64,000 nucleotides of DNA, taken from Chaetomium olivaceum (Eukaryota; Ascomycota; Sordariomycetes; Sordariales; Chaetomiaceae). The notes under the pieces were generated by a model that was not told the DNA's origin, made no database searches, and saw only the letters and a program-made list of their open reading frames with translations. Position 1 is the stretch's first letter. Each line of letters starts with the position of its first letter. The position numbers and the translations under genes are program-made. The stretch is from contig JAYWVB010000026.1 of the NCBI GenBank assembly GCA_039881045.1, positions 248,001 through 312,000 of the forward strand. The letters are read 5' to 3'. Positions 34,852 to 48,354 of this stretch are shown here, one piece after another.

Positions 34852-34941
34852 GTTTTTCGCCGCGAGGGGGAGTCGAACTCCAGCCTATTTCGATCGTTGT
34901 CGCCCAACCGGTCCTCCCAATGCCGCTGAGCCAAACCGGTG
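34852..34941 (-). ncRNA. tRNA-like unit (A box and B box), probably a degenerate tRNA or SINE head
   Basis: On the minus strand TGGCTCAGCGG (34933-34923) matches the Pol III A box TRGCNNAGYNGG, and GAGTTCGACTCC (about 34880-34869) matches the B box. Spacing from the T of the A box to the TTCGA is about 56 nt, compatible with a long-variable-arm tRNA. However, the T stem and acceptor stem have several mismatches and I cannot draw a good cloverleaf or assign an anticodon. Confidence 0.4.
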
Positions 34942-37900
34942 TTTGACTTCAATTGGGAGGAGGCGGTGACAGTGTACGTGCGGGAACTTGTATATATAGC
35001 ACTGGCGGGAGGTGGCAGGAAGGTGGGGGAAAGGCGATGGGTCAGGGGTTGAGATGGAAGGTTGGGATTTCACGTGGGCGTGGGCTGTTTCCCATGTTCA
35101 CCATGTTTACTACCTCTGCTTTAGCTCACTTCTGTAAGCAGAGTGCTTGTCGCCATGAATATTTAGTCGGGGAGAAGTTTGGGTGGTTGATCGAATAGGG
35201 GTTAGGTATACAAGCATGTAAACAATGGACTAGGCGAGACCAGGTCGAGACAAGAAGTGCCTGCCGTTCATAACCTCAAACCTGGTAACCCGTGGGTTTG
35301 CTGCTTTCTAGCTTGGAATTTGAACAATACTGTTTTGTTTCTAGCTAATACCCGCGCCTGTTCCCCATGGTCGACTCAAGAGGTTCGCCCAATGTTGCTT
35401 GATGACTGTTGATGGCGGAGACATTGGTCGCACAAGGCATCGAAATACACGACGTACAAACTCACTATCACAAGATCCAAACAGCAGGGAAGGTACTGTA
35501 ACACCGCAGGTCACCCAATATTTCGCCTCCTCAACAATGTGCGACTTACACCGCGCCGGAGCCACCTAGATTTGAATATTGTGGTCGGTTGCATCGACCC
35601 GACAATTTCTCGCCAGCCGGACACAACCGGGGCGAGAGCGCAAGTTTTCCTTTTGCAGTGCAACACCGGTTTCTGTCGGCACTCTAGATGAGGCTCACCG
35701 TCCTCTTGACGACCCTTTAGGGGCATGGTACACGGTTGAGTACAGATTAAGCCATGTGTACCACGGAGATGGAGGATACAAATCACTGATTAGGAAGGTT
35801 ATTCAGGTTTTGCCCTTTAGTAGGGACTGATAAACACAATAATAGCGTGTTCTAAGTGTGAGAACCCTTCAACATAGGGGTGGGTAGTTAGGAAAGCATC
35901 GGCATTGCCACCTCGGCCCAAGGTGCAGCAGAATACTTCCCAGACCCCCTTCAAGCATCACCAGCATGACCCCTTTTTTGTCATGTGATCTATTGACTTA
36001 GACCTATCACTTCTAATACCCAGCTGTGCGATCTGACTTGTCGTTACTTGCCCATCATACGGACGAGAGGGAAGTCAACAACTGAGAGACCGGGCACTGA
36101 TCCACAACCCCTTCAGCCAAGGCGGAGCAAAACTCGACGCCGCTCGTCACATCAACGACACCCCAGAAGAACAAACAACCGAACGGGAGCAGTCACACCT
36201 GTCTCACCAGGACCGCCGCACCCTCGCACTCTCGTATCACAAGCCACAAGTTCCGGACGGCCGCAGCAAGCATACGCACGATCCGGCAGGCTCCCGAAAA
36301 CCAAGAAGCGGATATCCGCAGTTCCCAACAACGCCACCAAGGCTCAGCCACCAGCCCAGACAGGGCCTGGCCTTGGGTAGTCGCTTTGCTTTTCTGTCAT
36401 GGTATGAATACCCCTTCCCAACAAGGCGCTCTCGTGTCTGTTACCCATGACGTCCATGATGCCGCTACCCGGCCGCAAGCTGCCTGTCCTATTCTCACCC
36501 CATCCTCTCACCTCAGCACGCAGAGTGGCGACTCAGAGGGGGACAAAGGCGTCGTCGATAGCGCGATATTGAATACCGCCGAAGAGAAAAGGGGACGGTT
36601 ACTTCAGGTTGTGTTGCGCAGTGTGCTACTACCCCCGTCTTGGGAAGTCAGCTGGGCATGCTATTCCCAACTGGGCACCATTGCACATAGCTGATGATAG
36701 GGGGTACGGAAGGGGGATGTCACAGTATTCAATTGTTTTTGCCACCCTCCAATCTAAGCAGGGGCAAGTTCACGCGAGCCTCTGGCTTAACAGCCACACC
36801 TACTCGAGGTGACTTCGGTCCGGTCGGCGCCTTAGTAAGTGCGGAAGCAAGCACGAACGTAGGATCACTTGATGACCCAAAGGACCGAGGTCTCTCGAGC
36901 AGATCAAGGCCAGCTGAGGGCCTTTTGGGTGGATAGGGGAAGCTGCCGACGGTCAAGATCAACATCGATGTCCATGCCAGAACCACTTTGTCTTCCAAGG
37001 CAGATATTAGAAGAAGCAAAGAAACCGATCACAGGCCTCCAACCGGCTCCATTTTCAAAGGTCACCAAGGTCACTCTTCAAAAACAAAACAAACTAGCTT
37101 CAAACAAGGTCTTAATCCGGCACTGGTGGCCTCAACGGGGGCGTCCAATCATCTTGATAAGAAAACAAGCATTCAACTCAGCATGGTCAGTCGGCAGTGA
37201 GAAAAATCCAGATGATGGCGCATAAGTCTTAGTACACCACCCTTGACTATCACGCGGGAGAGAATGGATGGATGGCAACCCCACAAACCCATCACTACCA
37301 CCACCATCACCACCACCACCACCTCCCACATCCGATATCGAAACTGCCTGGTACCTATCGTGCCAATGTATCCACCCCCTAGTTCTTCCAGAGTCTCAAA
37401 GGGAGAAAGACACTGACTCAGGTCCTCAGGGGGAACATCCAGGGCAGCCGGCGCCAAAAAAACAAAGCCAGTCAGTCAGCTGGCCAACCCTCCCCACTGA
37501 TAATCTTATGGAGCAAAGCACACCCAGCGCGTAATATCACAAAGCAAAGCATAGCATAACAAAACACGACATTACGATACACCCAAGGAAGCACCGCAAT
37601 CACGCTGCCCCGACACACCACTCATTCCCTCCCTCGCTACCCTACCTGCAAACCCTTTAACCCTTAAAACAACCATCTCCACGGCCCCCAGTACGGCAAC
37701 TAAGGCATATTACACCAAAAGCTAGACCAGGATAGGCGTACCAGCTCTGAGTGAGCCTGGGTGGCTGCCTCAGACGAGCAGGGCAGCGTAGTACTCTCGC
37801 ACCCTCATACCCTCCCTCCCACAAGCCGAACTGTTTCAATACGGCGCGGTAGTTGGAGCAGATAGGTAGGTTGCGGAGAGGCCAAACAGTTTTGTTAGCC

Positions 37901-40900
37901 ATCTGGGCGCTCCGACTGGCTGAGCCAAGGGAGAGATATTCCGGGGGAGGGTGGTACGCGACGGTTACAGTGTGGAGTGTGAAGTGGGGAGAAGAAGAGT
38001 GTGGAGGTAAGGTGGTGGTGGTGGCCTGGTGTGTGCGGCCGGTGGCGGATATGCACGCCATGCTCTTGCATGCGCCCCTCTCCAGCCGGTTCTGGCTTGC
38101 ACAATATTGGCTTAGTGTAGGTGTCGAGGGGACAGAAGCGCAGGGCAGGGCATGGGCAGTTTGGGATGGTGGTGGTGTCGTTCGTTGAGGTGCTTGGCGT
38201 GGTAATTATGCGTGGGTGTTACTCTGCTGGGAAAATAGGGGGTGACGATACGGATACGTAAAAAGGGGGAAGGAGTGGCAAAACTTGGCCGGACTGCCAT
38301 TAGTCGGCATGACATTGCTTTTACTCAACGGTGCTCTCTTTTCCTCGTTGCGGGGGATCAGCTGTTGTTCTGCAGCAGATGTGTCTCGTAAATGGAAACA
38401 TATTGGGAGCCAGAAACGCCCGTAGGTTGCGTCGAGGTTGCGGCAGCAACGAATATCGTTTACTCTGCAGGAGACGGTTTCAGCCAGCTAGAGGCCTCAA
38501 CCTGTCCCGTCCTGCGCTCTCCAGATGCGCGCCACCGACTTGCAGCACCTGGGAAAAGTCTGCTTGAGGCTGGAGAGGTCGGCTTGATTCCTCAAGTAAA
38601 GTGGGTGTGAACCAGAGATCATCTTGCGTGGGGGAGCGGCCTATGGGAGACGAGGTCGGCAACCACTTCGCTCCAGGCTGTTGGGGAGTTGTGTGGGCAG
38701 CACCGAGTAGAGCGGGCGTACATGACGCTACTGCGTCGTACTGGGGCCCCTTTTCGGGCAACCCGCGTTGGCGGCCGAGAAGTGTTGCTGCAGCATCGGG
38801 AGGGTGGCTGCCAGAATGAGGAAGCCGGCTGCATTTGGTGCGTGCCATCTGCCAATCCACCACCACACCACCCTTTCTCGGCGGCACGCACTTGAGCTTG
38901 CACTGGCAAGATAGGCAGTCTTAGCCAACGAGGGGAGAATGGGATGCATGCGAAGACAGATGCAGGTAGGACCCCTTCCTTTCCAGTGAGATTAACGATG
39001 ATGACAGCCTCCTGCGAGTCCCTGCAGATCTCTGCAGACGAGAGCAAGAATCCCGCGCTCTGTCTGAGACGGCAGGTTCAGAAACACCGACGACAACGAT
39101 GACTACGATGGTGTGATTGGAAAGCAAGCACTGACGGGACAACGGGGAGAAACAGAAGAGGGACTCGGGATCAGAAGGTGCCGATCTAAAACCCCCGCCA
39201 CAGAGATATTTCGTAATCTAGCTCGGCGATGCCCGGTTTCTTGTTCGGGTCGGCCAGTTTCACCAACCCGCCCGCCCGTCGACCCCGGGCGGTTGCTGCA
39301 AGATGTTGACGGTGCCCCTGCGGATCCGGTGCGCTGGAATGGCGACGATGGCGAGAGATGACGAAGCCACTGGGCTTCGTGTCGGGTGTGTCGAGGGAAT
39401 GGTTAGCGTCAATCCTCCTGTCCCACGAAGGACCCGGAGAGCGCGTCGTGGTGCATGAATTGATGAATTGGGACCTTCGACACTAGCGCCGGTGAGGTGC
39501 CACAACGCGCGTGTCATGTGGGAGGTTTCGGGGCATTCGTTCGTTTCTTACCCCATCCCATCCATCCCATTCCGTTCCATTCTCATGGATAATGCCCGGG
39601 CTCGACACTTGCTGGATGGATGCACAGTTAAAGCGCGGGGGGTGCATGTCCTCGTGGATGACATGAGCGCTAGTGCATCATCCAAGAGTTTCCAAGATTC
39701 TTGAATGATACCCAGCCCTCTCTTGTCAGTTTCTGGGATGGTCCCTCATTGGTAACATCATGTGCTGTGTTCGCGCCGGTTGGTCTCGAAGAAGTTTTGG
39801 GGATGCACGCGCTAGCGATTCCTCCAGTGAGCGACGACGGTTGGTACCGACAGCTGCATTAGCGGTGCCGGGCGTCCGAGAAGGGGGCTTGATTGTCAGA
39901 CTGGGCATTGAACGCTGGGACCAAAGTGCGAATTGCGAATTGCTTCCTCTCATATCCTCCTGTGAGGACGTTAAATCGGCACGGCAAACTGCAGGTTCAT
40001 CAAACTGGTTGAAAAGAGACAACTTACGTTAATCAGGCTGCGACCTCGCTTCCTTCCTTCCCCAGTCCCGCTGCTTTCGTTGTGTTAGGCGAGTACGAGC
40101 GCTGCAGGATCTCGCTCGTCTGTTCTTTCTAGTCCCGGACAGATGGTCCCTGCCGACGACGTCCTTTCCACATCGAATTGAAACACAAAAAAAGAGGGGT
40201 GCTGCTGGGCCTGCACGCCTGCCACTGCCTGCGCTGGCATTTTGGGAACCGCCAAGGCGCTCTGCAAAGTTGTGGCGCAATTCGACAGGGACAAGGCCTC
40301 ATCGATTTGACTCCATCTTCAATTTCCCCAGGTTTTAGCTCCCTATCGACTCCATCCTCCGATTCTCAAAAGCGTTAGGCAAGGCGATCGAATTCGCAGT
40401 TTTTAGCAACAGCCAGATGAGTGCCGGTGGGTGTGTGATTTCTACCCCGCGTTTTCTTGTGCTTCTGGACATTCTCTCCACAGCAGTCCCATGCCAGAAG
40501 CCGTTGGCCGTTCATCACCGGGCAGGGCCCTGATGCAGGAACCTGACATGATGGGGTTCGGGGTGCTCAACTTGTGTGTCGTCGTTCCTCTCCATCGGCA
40601 AAGTAGTTCCTGGAAACTTTTTGTTTGGGTCGTCTCGCTAGCGCCGTCAGCATCAGCGAGTGAGGTGAGCGAGTGATCGCAAATGCTGCCCGGTCGGGAG
40701 CGGATGAGCACGTCCCAACAAACCGGCATGCTCTCAGTGAAACATGGGCTTTCCTCCTCCTCTGCCACTCCCGTGCCCGGTACCATGGGAGCCCGGATCG
40801 AGTCGTCCAGACACGATTCCAGTTCACCGAACCCGTCACACACCGAAACGACGAGACCGGAAGCGAGACCAGCAGCCTTGTCTCCGCGCCCACCGCTGCC

Positions 40901-43089
40901 TGCCGGAAAGCCGCTTCTGAACAAGTGCTCTTCACTGCCTCCTCGCACCAGTCCCTTTCAGAAGTCGCCATCCCCTTTTCTGGTCGCGCCTGCATTTGCA
41001 GATTGCGGGGGCAGGGGACCACGAGGCCTGCAAGGGACTTGGCAGAGACAGGACGAAGCTTGCCCTCTTTCTTCTTGCCTGGCCCCACTCTGAGCAAGAA
41101 AGAGAAAAAGGTCCGCAGGCAGCTCCACACAAAATGCGGAGGAGAAGGCAAGAAGGCACCACAAGGCTCAGAGGGTTGCATTGGCCCTTGACTTGGCATC
41201 AACAAAGAACTGGAAAGAATTGGAGAAAAGGGACGACACTCAAGAAGGCAAGAACAGGGGCTTCGGCTTTTGCTGCCACCCCCTTGTTGCTGTCCAGTGT
41301 TGCCGTTGAGCCTCCTCACCAGACAGATTTTGGTGATAGTGTCGCCCTCAAACCCTTCTTGACCGGCTTGACCTCGGGCGTGATTGAGACCCGAGTAACT
41401 ACCTTCCATATTCCGACGTGGCTTTCACTCAATCTGGCATCAGAGCAACACCGGGCAACTCGGTTAAGGAGCGATTACCACGCCGGTCAGAACCTCGGGC
41501 CGGTCGGACCAGAGCGTCACGTCTGAACGAGATAGAGGCACATCGTCAAAAACATCCGCTGCAGTCTCACCTCCTTTTGGACGGTTTTCAATATTCCCAC
41601 ATTTCGCTTCTGTGCCCCTTGGCATAGCCGGGGTGGCTGGCAAAAAGCAAAGAGGAAAAAAACCGTCTTTCCCCCTGTCTGTTGCCTTGTCGCTCGCACA
41701 GAGTGATACAACAAACTAAACAGTTGCTTCTGCATCTCGTTCGCGCGAACCCTGTCGGTGAACTCGAGGAGCCTCCGGCCAGACAAGCGCTCTGCAAAAT
41801 CTGGTTGGCTCAGGCTGAAGTTGCCGAAACCTGGACCATGCTGATTGGCCACACTGGCCGCGGCAGAAGCCGCAACCCTCTTTGAACCAGGTTCAGATCT
41901 CGCGATGGATGTTACGCTGCCTTTAACGACGGGCGGCATGTCCGGGGGCCAGGGGAGCAAGTTGAAGATCTCGATCAAGCCGGCCTAACAAAAGAAAAAC
42001 AAAGGGGGCGGCAAAACGGCAGTTTGGTGTAGTCGATACTCGAATCACTCGACTCGTCGCCGGGAGAGGCGCCATGTAGTCGCGTGGCAGTGGGCAGCCT
42101 CCGGAGATGACCCCGGCGCTAGCTCACGTTCAACAATGCTCCCTGCGTCCAACTGATCCATTGTGCTCGGATATCAGATATTTTCGGCTTTGTCCTTCTC
42201 CCTTCGAAGAAAAAAAGGGGGCATGTACGAAATATCCGTATGTAGGTCAAGATAGGCCGCGGTTGTTCAGGGGCGTTTCAACGCAGGCGCGGGCCAGGCC
42301 CGGTCTCGCCCGCATGCAACTTAACGACATCAAAGTTGACGCCCGTCCCTGCCGCCGTCTCATTCAGCCGGGGCAACCTGCTGCAGGTCCTGCATGCCGT
42401 AATAAGGCTTGAAGCTTGGGAGATCTGAACTGAACCTGTCAGGGCTCGGCCAGGCGATTTCATGCGCAGACGTGTTGTCAAGCCAGAGATGATGAGAAAA
42501 AAATTCTCTTCTGCCGGAGCCAGTCATCGTCTTCGTCTGGCTGGTTCACTGATGCCGCGATGCCACGATAGGAAAGGTCCCGATCGGTGTCCTGGCTGAA
42601 CCTCAAAACCCAATTTCAGCTTTCTACACCCACCCCACGAGGAGTCGCTCCATGACCACCAACAACCGAAACTTGTCCTTCGGGCGACTCGGTAGGCGGC
42701 CAATGGACGGGCTGATGCCCCTGGTCAGCGAACGACAAGACAAGGCCAACAAGCCACAGGCCATGTGCGTGAATGATCGCCAATTCTGATAGCTCATCCT
42801 TTTGAGCGACCGGCAGGCAGGCAGCACGAACTCCTGCACGAGAAACCGTTCCTCCGAGAGTCCGCGGGCTGAGACAGCAACGGGGACCGGGGGTCTGGAT
42901 GTGGAAGAAGGCGCTGGTCTTTTCGGGACGAGGCCACGCCGCAATTCCAGGCGTTTTTAGCATGACTTTGCAACGAACTAGCGGACCACGGGCATGAGGC
43001 TGAGGCCATTGTCAGGGTTGTCGAGTCTCTCTTTGTGCGCGCTCTCGGAACTTTCTCACCGACGGGCTTCACTGGAGGCTCAAGTGACT

Positions 43090-43091
<2 letters not shown>

Positions 43092-43123
<32 letters not shown>
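43092..43123 (+). repeat. Poly(A) run of 32 bases
   Basis: An uninterrupted A run inside the desert. No flanking target-site duplication or coding remnant was recognised. Confidence 0.9.
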
Positions 43124-43127
<4 letters not shown>

Positions 43128-46100
43128 GGTAAAAAAACCTTCACCGTCAGCACTGAGAATCCTTCTCACCCACCTGCCCGGGTCCTGCACGATGATTGGT
43201 CCCCTCACCGAGATGGCCAGCTGATTCGTCGACCACACACACTTCTTGGACGATCAGACTCAGCAACGCCGCCACCAACTCACGACGCACGCTGGAAAGA
43301 GTAACAAGACACTCTCGGTGACACTGTCTGGCGTGCACGCAAACTCGTGCGAAAAGAACAGGGTGGAAATCTCCCGAGTGCTCATCACCGCCTTCCCAGG
43401 GATTTCCCACGTTGGATGGCGTCCGGCCTCTTTTCGTTTGTTTGTCTCCCCCCTTCTCCCGTATCCAAGTCCATGGCACAGTCTTCGATCCCGCAACGCG
43501 GATATGATGCCGTGGCTGGCGCTAGTTAGTCTGGGAAACAGGAATGTGCTGATTCCCACGGTTCCCAGGGGAGCGATGATCAACATCACGACAGCAATGA
43601 ACATTTCAGCCTCATCCAAGAAGAACAAGATGACCGAGCACCAGGGCAGCTGAGCACTGCTGAGCAGCTGAGCATTCCCCATGCTTATCTATCATGCCAT
43701 CTCACGAAAGCGCTAGTTGTTAGCGGACGTTGCGTTATCTCTCTTCCATGATCCATCGCAGCTGTTCCCCCCGATACGCGATGCTCGGTAAGCACGCCAG
43801 CCAGCCAGCAGTAACTAAACTGGGAAAGAAGCTCAGCAGGAAGAATTAGCGTAATCTGTCTGGTCTGCATAGATCGACAACTGCACACCCCCCTCGTTAA
43901 CTTGTCACAGTCCCGTTCTGTTCCCCCAGGCTAGGTTGGGCTCCTTGCTGCCGGCGCTACTGCTGCTACTGCTGCCACTGCGGCCACTGCTGGCCGGGCT
44001 GGGAATAACCAGGCGAACTCCGCCGGGCACGTTGTCTCAGATGGAAGCATGGTGACATACTATTGTCTCAGACAGAAAAGTGCGAAAGTGCCCGGCGACC
44101 ATCGGGCGAGTCGGAGAACAGATACGAGAAGGTTCTGTTTGCCGCGAAACTCCGAAATGGTTGCCGTCGTCGTCAGCAGCCCTTTTTGCTGGGTTCTGCT
44201 CGTCACTCTCCATTGCGTGTCCCCGTGCAGGCAGTGTTTTTCTGTGTCTCCGTGTCACGTCCGCGTCCGAACAAGCCGAGACGCGCGACCACCCCCGAGT
44301 TTCCCGGTCGGCCTCTGGGCTGCCGGCCGCCGGGGCGAAGCTGACTCGGACCACGCCCCGGGCTGAATCAAGGCGCGCGTAGTATAGATAGTTACGCCAT
44401 CAGCACACACGGCGGTCGGCGGGTTGTTGTGGATCGCAAATTTCGGGTTTCAGGTGATCCGGAATCACAAATCTCAGGTTTCTTATTCGTCTCTCCTCGA
44501 TCGAGATCGCGATCGTGAGGAACAGAACAAAAAGGAAAAGCAAGCAGATGCCGGCGGGCTTCGGTAGTGCAGCCGATCCGGGGTGGCTCATCCCCCACAG
44601 CGATCGCAACATGGGGGGAGAGACCTGAGAGCCGGGGACGGACTGAACAGAGAGCAACAGGGACATGAACAAGGTCGAGTCCACCCGTACCGCGAATCGC
44701 CAGGCTTGCCGGAGGGCTTGTGGAGCGAAGAGACCCTTCATGCTCCGAAATGTCCACAGCTGCTGCACCGTCGCAGGGCAGAGGCCAAAGGGGGAAATGG
44801 TGAGAGCAACGGTGACATTCGAAATGGAGTTGGAGATGCTCGTCCTGGCTTCTGGCGTGATTCCTCACTCGTCAGAAGCACACAGCTGGCGTTCGTCCGG
44901 GGATTGGACGGGGCCAAAGGGAGCTTCCGCGTGGGAATCTCCAAAAAACGGGAGCCACTTGGAGCACCACTTCGGGAATAATGGTACTACCGCCCACGAG
45001 ACCACAGAGGGTGATGGCATTCGCCGGACAGCTTCTTGGATTCTTGGATTCCTGGATTCTTCAAAGAAAAAGTCGTACTAGGACTCCTGGCAAGGCCCCA
45101 CCTTGTGGCATGGGATTGAAAGGGCGCCGCGGGCGGTGACAGGGCACGACGGGGAGCAGTTACGATGCGAGAGTAACAGCCGGAGAAAAGGCAACTCGGT
45201 TGCCTTCAAGTCGAGTGTGATGGCATTGACGAGAGCGACGCTGGACAACCCTCACGATACTGCGACTGCTGCGACAAGACACAACAGGCATTTCGTCATG
45301 TTTGAAACGGGTTGCCTCTTTGCACACAACATGCAATTGACGAAACGTGGTCGGGCGGTGATTTGTCGAGCCTGCAGCGGTGGGAGCTGCAGGTCAATCC
45401 GGAAAGAGGCAAGCTCAGGCAGCTCTCCACAGCCGATGAGACCGGGGGGCTACTGTGTGCGCGGCAGGCATTATCTCAGAGGGTTGGTGAGGAATCGGGC
45501 ATGCGTCGTTGTGCAAGATCTCCATGATCGACCTTTTGAAGGGTCCTGTTTTCAATGCTTCGACGGCAAGTCAAAACCACCCATTCTTCGCTCCGCCATG
45601 GAGATCCTCCACTGCCTAAAGCGGTCCACAACGTCTTGTGACAGACCTCGAATGCGTGGATAACTACCGCATGCCGTCTGTCTCACCGGAGATGCAGTCC
45701 AACTTGCTTTGGACCACAAGAGAAACAGAAGAATGTGGAATGTGGGCTTGCTTTGCCAGTCACGAGCGCTGTAGGTTGAGCACATAAACCTCTCATCAAC
45801 ACTCCGAAATGGCATCCCGGACGGTTTGCAATATGCCGTGGCATTGGACAATGGCAACGGCACTGGTCTCACGGCCACCCAACCGTGGGCAGGCAACATG
45901 TTGCTCTCCTGCAGTGCTTCACGCCGGCGCTGATTGGCATTGGCGAGAATCGAAGCGTCTCATGCGGCCGACGGCGCCAACCTTCCTCCTGCAGCAGAAA
46001 CTGCACGCCCGGGAGGCAGTTGTCGGAGTAGTTCGTCCCAGCCGTGTGAAGATGATTGCCATTGACCAGTCCAAGGGCGAGGGCGGCCAATGGAAACGGC

Positions 46101-47559
46101 CGACCGAGGTCACTGTCCGGTCTGCCTTTGATGCAACTAGAATTGGATTGGGAAGCTTGGGGGATGGGGGGGCGAAGGTCGCACTGCAGCCTGCTGCAGC
46201 TTCAACAGTCGCCGGCCTCCACTCACTCGATAACGGCATGGGAGTGTCGTCGTCGTTGCGCGTCCGAGCCTTCCCTATCAGTGTGTGCCTTGCAAGTTGC
46301 AACCCGGGAAATGTTGCGCTGCAGGGCAATATGGAAGTCGAACGAGAGGGTGGAACCCCCACGCAGCTATCTGCTGTTTTCTCTGCTTGACCCTGATGAC
46401 CTTCCGGCAATGCGACGGAGACGAACATGAGATCTGGGATGAATTGATTGTTGCTGGTGATGGACGAAAGAAGACGAATTGACATTCCTGGCAACACCAC
46501 GGCCGCAGCCGCGCAGTTTCAGCATCTGAGTTTCGGGGCCAGCCCATGCCAACCGGGAGGGGTCGTCATTGGATGGCCTTGCAGAAGAAGAAAAAATATT
46601 CTTACTCTCTCTGGGCGAAGGCAAAGAACCACAGGCTTTGCAAAACGCCTGATCGCTGAGCCCGGGCAAAGCCTGAGGCCACAATACCTGCACCCCCGGG
46701 TGGTGGTGGTGGTGCGCGGCGGGCACCGCAGAAGCGGGCAGGCGATGGGTCGATCGGCCTGGGCTACTCACGTTATCTGTACACTTCTCTCGCCTTCCAG
46801 GTTCTCGACAGACTTGATGAACAGATGGGACGATAACAAATCAGACAGAGGTCAGGAGAACAGCAGATAGCGATGAAAAACCCCACTACAATCGGGTCTG
46901 GTTCCATCTTGGCAAAATCTATGTCATTCATGGAGAACAGGCATGAGGACCTTCATGGTTTTGTGAACATCATTCTGGCAGGCAATTGCGATGGGGTTGC
47001 ATGTCAATTGCGCACGCAGCACACCTTCTTGCGAACCTCTGGCCTGCTCCAACAGCACCCACGGGGGTGCGACAATGACTGGGCGCACGCCGGTCCAGTC
47101 TGCCAAGATGGCATCAAGCTGCTCGACTCCACCCATTCGCTCACAAATGACCAGGGTGGTGCCACGACAAGGCCATGTTATGCGCACGCCGTGCAAGAAA
47201 AAATTCTTCTTGCACACACCAAGACATCGACCCCTGCTCTTGGTCTGTGACAAAAGGGGGTTAGCGCAGATTGCAGCCTTTTGGCCTTTTGCAAGACCCG
47301 CCCCACCACCCTTTTCCCACCCCCGGTCGCCAGTGGAGAGCTACTTTCTCCTGCGTACCTCAAACAGCGGATTGCGGCGCCAGAGTACCTTGCGGCACCC
47401 TCAGGCCATGTACCCTAGCGGCGCCAATGTCTGAGTCCTCGTGGGTCCTTTGTGGTCATGGGCCTCTGCCTCACTCCTCCTTGCCCACACACCCTCAACA
47501 GCCAGGGCAGGCCGCTGCCAGGATACTTAACTCAGGCTCCCCCAGCTCCCCTCAACCTC

Positions 47560-47916
47560 CATTCCCGCTTTGGCAGCAAGACAGCTTCGTCGTTGATTTA
47601 TCACACACTCTCCTTCTCGTCTCCACCACGCTCTTGCCTTGGATCGGAATCCATTGCTATGAGTCAACAAGCCTTCGTCTTCTTATAGTCACCCATCTTC
47701 CCTTGGAAGCAGCTCGCAGCTCCGGACTCTCTCTCTCCAACATCAAGCAACAAACATCAGCGACTACACACACACACCAAGACGCAATCACCACCACCAC
47801 ACATCGTCGAGCATCTATACCTGACGTACCTCGCCTGTGGTAGCCCAGCTCACCTCAATCGTGCTCTGAACACGACTTGTACTCGTCCGACAACGTCGAC
47901 ACCACCAGCCATTATC
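47560..47916 (+). promoter_or_regulatory. CT/CA-rich leader of the Ecl1-type gene
   Basis: Long pyrimidine-rich and CA-rich patches (for example near 47615 and 47765) lead up to the start codon, in the style of a long fungal 5' UTR. Exact transcript start cannot be read from sequence. Confidence 0.35.
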
Positions 47917-48354
47917 ATGTCTTTCGACTGGGAACATCAGTTTTGCCTGGGTTGCGACAAGCAAACCGACGGCGCCACCTACTGCTCCGAATCCTGCCGC
48001 CTGGCCGATTACGAGAAGACCTCGCCATCAACACCCAGCTCTGCCGCGAGCTCTCCGGCATTGAGCGGCCCTCCACCCGACTGGACCCTGTCCAGGCCGA
48101 CAACAACGAGCAACACCAAGTTCTACCTGTCTCCGGCATACGACTTCGGTCTCGCCCAACCAAGTACACGCAGGGGCTCAACCCAGAGCCACACGCTCTC
48201 GCCCTCGGCATCACACACCAGCCTCTGCTCGATGCGGAGCAACTCATCGGCAGGACTCGATGCGGCACAGCTGTCTGAGAAGGCGGCAAGGGAGCTCCGC
48301 GCATACGCCCGCTCATTCGAGTCGGTCCGCCTCCAACGCAGGCGCTCAGCCTAA
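47917..48354 (+). CDS. Ecl1-type life-span regulatory factor
   Basis: Single exon, 145 residues. The N-terminus FCLGCDKQTDGATYCSESC holds four cysteines as C-x2-C-x9-C-x3-C (residues 10, 13, 23, 27), followed by RLADYEK; this is the Ecl1/life-span regulatory factor signature. The rest is Ser/Thr-rich and disordered, with a basic C-terminus. In fission yeast Ecl1-family proteins extend chronological lifespan and respond to nutrient and metal starvation; the cysteines are thought to bind zinc. A comparable starvation role here is inferred from the family only. The gene stands alone: nearest neighbours are about 14 kb upstream and 10.7 kb downstream. Confidence 0.85.
   Translation: MSFDWEHQFCLGCDKQTDGATYCSESCRLADYEKTSPSTPSSAASSPALSGPPPDWTLSRPTTTSNTKFYLSPAYDFGLAQPSTRRGSTQSHTLSPSASHTSLCSMRSNSSAGLDAAQLSEKAARELRAYARSFESVRLQRRRSA

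Larger units (their letters stand above)
34942..47916. other. Left half of a 25-kb gene desert
   Basis: Thirteen kilobases without a recognisable gene. Open frames are short, overlap on both strands, lack conserved motifs and are rich in Arg/Ser/Pro/Cys, as expected of GC-balanced non-coding DNA. Present are small microsatellites (CCA near 37290, CTG/GCC near 43955), short tandem motifs (TTCTTGGA near 45031-45063, CTGAGCA near 43640) and a 32-base A run at 43092. The composition is not strongly AT-rich, so it does not look like RIP-eroded transposon DNA. Confidence 0.5.

Noticed and set aside
36048..36380. Basic, Pro/Arg-rich frame of 110 codons
   Set aside because: It starts at TTG, not ATG, has no recognisable similarity and no supporting neighbouring exons.
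40567..41409. Minus-strand open frame of 280 codons overlapping plus-strand frames
   Set aside because: All frames over this stretch are open for similar lengths and none shows conserved features.
44583..46547. Several overlapping open frames of 130-195 codons
   Set aside because: They lie on both strands with no conserved motifs or consistent splice structure.
47271..47843. 190-codon open frame just upstream of the Ecl1-type gene
   Set aside because: It starts without ATG and overlaps the CT-rich leader; more likely 5' UTR and promoter.
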